From: Candidatus Obscuribacterales bacterium
GTDB taxonomy: Bacteria > Cyanobacteriota > Vampirovibrionia > Obscuribacterales > Obscuribacteraceae
Assembly (NCBI GenBank): GCA_021732025.1
Contig: JAKFVU010000082.1
Location: 1-64,000 of the forward strand
Reading direction: 5' to 3'
Length of the DNA: 64,000 bases
Shown here: positions 61,304-64,000 of the stretch, one piece after another
Layout of the letters: every line of letters starts with the position of its first letter
How positions within the stretch are numbered: position 1 is the stretch's first letter
Translations under genes and position numbers: made by a program
Notes under the pieces: model-generated
What the model was told of the DNA's origin: nothing
What the model saw: the letters and a program-made list of their open reading frames with translations, nothing else
The model's database searches: none

Positions 61304-62109
61304 AGTGAAAAAAGAGGCTCGGCAAATTCCAAAACAATATTCATATACAGACTCGGATAGTCAGTACCACCATGCTCGGCAAATGTTTGCACAGAGCGCG
61401 ATGTATTGAGAAAAGCCACGGCCGTATTAGCCCTGTATTCAATGCAGCGACTAAGCTTCAAACTTTCTGTGTTAAGCACTTGTTGATCTTTGCCATATTG
61501 AAGCGCCGCATTATCTAGCAATTCATATAGCAATAGATCGCCGCCAAGGGCAGTGTCTTCTGGAATTCTCAAGAAATAGTGGCAGACCAAAAGTTTGTTA
61601 GTGATCTTGAGGTGCGGACCTCTCTCAGCCACCATGCGCGACGGTGAGGGCGCGTGGTAAGAGAGTTGAACATCGGCTAGCAAAACAAAATCAGCGGCCG
61701 TATCGACGTATCTTTGCCCAATTTCCCAGTTTGAGATTTTTCCCCATTCGCTCTCTAGGTGCGGATATTCAGTGGTAATAGCCGGCGCGAAAGCAGTCAA
61801 TAACTTTTTTAGTTCGCTGGCTTGAAGACACTGCTTCACCAAGTTTTTCCATGAATCTGATGCAAACTGATCGCTCAAAATCTGAGCAGAGCGCAAGTGT
61901 ATCTTCTCTCCTGGCTTAGCGAAGATTTGGCCGGCTGGCCGCTCGGCATGGCTATAGGCGGCAGCTACCTGACCTACAGTAGGCCTTGAAGTAATCAACT
62001 GTTCAACTAGTGCCTGAGGCAAAGCATTAAGCACCACAGCGTGCGGAAATGGCTTGTTGACAATATCTTTGCTAGTTATCTGATCAAAGATGGTTAGACT
62101 GCTAGTCAT
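61300..62109 (-). CDS. oxygenase-like paralogue with lost metal site
   Basis: A 269-residue double-stranded beta-helix protein collinear with its upstream neighbour. The expected HxD reads HLK (His166, Lys168) and the distal His is Gln241, with the 2-oxoglutarate Arg also gone. It is therefore unlikely to be an active Fe(II) oxygenase; a binding or regulatory subunit is possible. Its ATG precedes the stop of the upstream gene by three bases, so both are translated together. Confidence 0.75.
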   Translation of the reverse strand: MTSSLTIFDQITSKDIVNKPFPHAVVLNALPQALVEQLITSRPTVGQVAAAYSHAERPAGQIFAKPGEKIHLRSAQILSDQFASDSWKNLVKQCLQASELKKLLTAFAPAITTEYPHLESEWGKISNWEIGQRYVDTAADFVLLADVQLSYHAPSPSRMVAERGPHLKITNKLLVCHYFLRIPEDTALGGDLLLYELLDNAALQYGKDQQVLNTESLKLSRCIEYRANTAVAFLNTSRSVQTFAEHGGTDYPSLYMNIVLEFAEPLFSL

Positions 62110-62914
62110 AGTTGGTCGCTATTTTTGAGCCATAGAGGCGGTCGCGATTTGCTTCGATTTCAAATAATGGTTCTGGCATTTCGCCCAGTAGATTGAGAAA
62201 AACCCGGTGATACGGGGTTCTTGATCTAGGCTTTACACCGTGAAACGACTTTGGCGTATTGAGAAATAGCACTAAAGTATTGGCCTCGTACTTAACCGTT
62301 TCGACTAATTCCATGTCGGCAATGCTGGCTGTGCGAGTGATATCTAGGTTTGCTGGATTGACCTTTGAGCGATAGATCTCTAAGTCAGCCCCCCTTGACT
62401 GATCGCCGTCTAGACGCAAATAGAATAGACCGACAAAGAGCTTGCGCGGGTCGTCTAAGTGTGGCCCCCTGACTGTGGTGCCACCAATTTCTACCGGTGT
62501 GTTGAATGCAATCTGCGAATCAAGAAAGACATTGCAGAGTGCATCATTATCTTGCCCGCGAATACCGGCTTTGAGGGCAGAAATCGGTCCAAAACGCTCT
62601 TCGAAATTGGGATAGTGCACGAGAATTTGCTTATGGAACAGGCGAATGATGTCATTGAGAAATGCTTGGCCGAGATGCTCTGAAACCAAATCTTTGACTA
62701 CTGCTGCAATATCACTATTGGCTGCCACATCGGCCGCTGAGTAATTGAAGCGTTGATTGCTGGTAAATGGCTTTCCTTGAAGCATGACCTCAAGCGGCGG
62801 TAAAGCCCTTTGAATATCAGCTAAAAGCTCAAGGGGTAAGACATTTTTGACAACGACCAATGGAAATGGATCGCTAAGTACCAGCTCTGTGTCGATGTTT
62901 TGACTAACTAGCAC
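62102..62914 (-). CDS. putative Fe(II)/2-oxoglutarate-dependent oxygenase
   Basis: A 270-residue protein started by GTG directly after the rodA stop (TAAGTG). It has the facial triad of 2OG-Fe(II) oxygenases: GPHLDDP (His152, Asp154) and SFHGVKPRSRTPYHR (His225, with Arg for the 2-oxoglutarate carboxylate). The core strand LVLFLNTPKSFHG is typical of prolyl-hydroxylase-like members. It would hydroxylate a protein or small molecule, possibly linked to envelope glycans given its neighbours. It is paired with a degenerate copy. Confidence 0.8.
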   Translation of the reverse strand: MLVSQNIDTELVLSDPFPLVVVKNVLPLELLADIQRALPPLEVMLQGKPFTSNQRFNYSAADVAANSDIAAVVKDLVSEHLGQAFLNDIIRLFHKQILVHYPNFEERFGPISALKAGIRGQDNDALCNVFLDSQIAFNTPVEIGGTTVRGPHLDDPRKLFVGLFYLRLDGDQSRGADLEIYRSKVNPANLDITRTASIADMELVETVKYEANTLVLFLNTPKSFHGVKPRSRTPYHRVFLNLLGEMPEPLFEIEANRDRLYGSKIATNYD

Positions 62915-64000
62915 TTAGCCCCAGATGTCTTTTACTTCTTTTGGGTTGTGATAATAAATCGACTGTAAGAGGCCGATGGCAATTAAGTCGACAATCAATG
63001 CCGTGCCGCCATAACTAAGAAATGGCAGCGGCACACCGGCCACAGGCATACAGCCAATGGTCATGCCAATATTGATAAAGGCGTGAAAGAGAAACATGCA
63101 CATAAGACCAATGGCCATAGCTGCCCCAGCGGGGTCGCCACGGTTTGGATTGCTTCTAGCTTGGTGGGCAATAAATAGGGCGCGTAAGCAAATGATGCCA
63201 TAGGCAATGACAATGAGAACGCAAATTCTAAAGCCTAACTCTTCACCAATTACAGCAAAAATAAAGTCAGTATGTCTCTCAGGGATGAAGGCACCCTGAG
63301 CTTGGTTGCCCTTGCCTAAACCAGCACCGTTGATGCCACCAGAGCCGATAGCAATGAGGCTTTGCAAAATGTGATAGCCGGATCCCCGCGGGTCATCATA
63401 TGGATTGACAAAACTAGTCAGTCTTTTCTGCTGATATTCTTTGAGCAAACCCCAGAGATGCGGTCTGGCATGACCGCATCCGTAGTTTGCGCCCATGACC
63501 ACCACAATCATAAGTAGACGAATCCAAATTTTCCAATCAAATGTACGCCAGAAAATTAGCAGTACACCGGCCAGGACAGCCAAAAAGATGTACCACCAGT
63601 CAAGGTTTACGGCATTTAAGATGAGCGAAATTAGGGGGCTGATCAGTACTAGAATGTCGACAATTGTGGCGCCAGACCAATAAGAAAGCCCGAGAAAAAC
63701 TGCGCCAAAAGTAAGCGAAGTACCTAAGTCAGGCTGTTTAAATACAAGTATGGCTGGCAATAAGAGAATGCCGAGAATTTTGAAAATATCAAAGAACGAA
63801 TTTATACGGTGATTCTTCAGCCACGATGACAGTGAAAAAATAACTACTAGCTTTGCCAATTCTGACGGCTGCAAGGTGATTGGGCCGAGGGCGAGCCAGC
63901 GCTGCGCCCCTTGAGCTGAGTGTCCTTTGATCATAACGGCTACAAGCAGGGCAATATTGACCACATACATCAAGGTAACCATCCACTTATTCGTCCACAA
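62915..64000 (-). CDS. rodA: rod-shape protein RodA (SEDS glycosyltransferase), partial
   Basis: The 3' part of a SEDS-family peptidoglycan polymerase; its 5' end lies beyond the right edge. At least eight membrane helices are visible. Motifs include QPDLGTSL, the GSGGINGAGLGKGNQAQGAF loop, IPERHTDFIFAVIGEELGF, and PLPFLSYGGTALI near the end. It polymerises lipid II into glycan strands with its class B PBP partner during elongation, so the cell is probably rod-shaped. The oxygenase pair follows in the same direction. Confidence 0.95.
   Translation of the reverse strand: MWTNKWMVTLMYVVNIALLVAVMIKGHSAQGAQRWLALGPITLQPSELAKLVVIFSLSSWLKNHRINSFFDIFKILGILLLPAILVFKQPDLGTSLTFGAVFLGLSYWSGATIVDILVLISPLISLILNAVNLDWWYIFLAVLAGVLLIFWRTFDWKIWIRLLMIVVVMGANYGCGHARPHLWGLLKEYQQKRLTSFVNPYDDPRGSGYHILQSLIAIGSGGINGAGLGKGNQAQGAFIPERHTDFIFAVIGEELGFRICVLIVIAYGIICLRALFIAHQARSNPNRGDPAGAAMAIGLMCMFLFHAFINIGMTIGCMPVAGVPLPFLSYGGTALIVDLIAIGLLQSIYYHNPKEVKDIWG

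Overview
The window looks like chromosomal DNA of a free-living, Gram-negative-type bacterium. My best guess is a non-photosynthetic relative of Cyanobacteria (Vampirovibrionia/Melainabacteria, Obscuribacter-like). This is inferred from the gene mix, not from a marker gene: many exported TPR proteins, Ser/Thr kinases fused to LRR or PQQ-propeller sensors, a cyanobacterial-style ethylene-receptor-like histidine kinase, a Kdo-pathway isomerase, GTP-type PEP carboxykinase and 3-hydroxybutyrate dehydrogenase. TTG and GTG starts are frequent. I see no rRNA, tRNA, CRISPR array, IS element or prophage, and no obvious pseudogene.

Layout. 1-1170: a small hypothetical gene and a thioredoxin-like [2Fe-2S] ferredoxin, both minus strand. 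1310-4415: an L10-type leader with attenuator, rplJ, rplL and a zinc-ribbon/TPR membrane protein. 4487-8672: a minus-strand run of a Lys-rich exported protein, an exported M16 peptidase and a degenerate GGDEF protein. 8869-15695: an exported M20 peptidase converging on a six-gene minus-strand operon (TPR proteins, a kinase-fold protein, two secreted paralogues). 15774-24557: a second M16 peptidase, a coiled-coil protein, three envelope or repeat proteins, a second degenerate GGDEF protein and an exported SRPBCC protein. 24561-28572: PBP4-type peptidase, 3-hydroxybutyrate dehydrogenase, thioesterase and LRR protein. 28659-40730: signalling and housekeeping genes, including two Ser/Thr kinases, a quinone oxidoreductase, an MnmC-like methyltransferase, KdsD, the ethylene-receptor-like kinase with its response regulator, and a methyltransferase/ArsR divergent pair. 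40751-44351: patatin, a di-iron hydroxylase and a UbiA/MqnP-type prenyltransferase.

44353-52831 is the most unusual region. It is a tightly packed six-gene minus-strand operon encoding a UbiA-family prenyltransferase, a rifampin-phosphotransferase-like three-domain dikinase, a BtaA-like (DUF3419) 3-amino-3-carboxypropyl transferase, a dolichol/phytol-kinase-like membrane protein, a GNAT acyltransferase and an OleC-like AMP-forming ligase. Together they could build or remodel an isoprenoid- or homoserine-containing lipid; no pathway I know has this combination.

52995-64000: an NTF2-like protein, an SLT transglycosylase beside a membrane-anchored receiver-like protein, pckG, two glycosyltransferases, a tandem pair of Fe(II)/2-oxoglutarate-oxygenase-like proteins (one with its metal site destroyed), and rodA running off the right edge.

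Starts were moved inward from the longest open frame wherever a Shine-Dalgarno, a signal peptide or an overlap argued for it; each case is noted.
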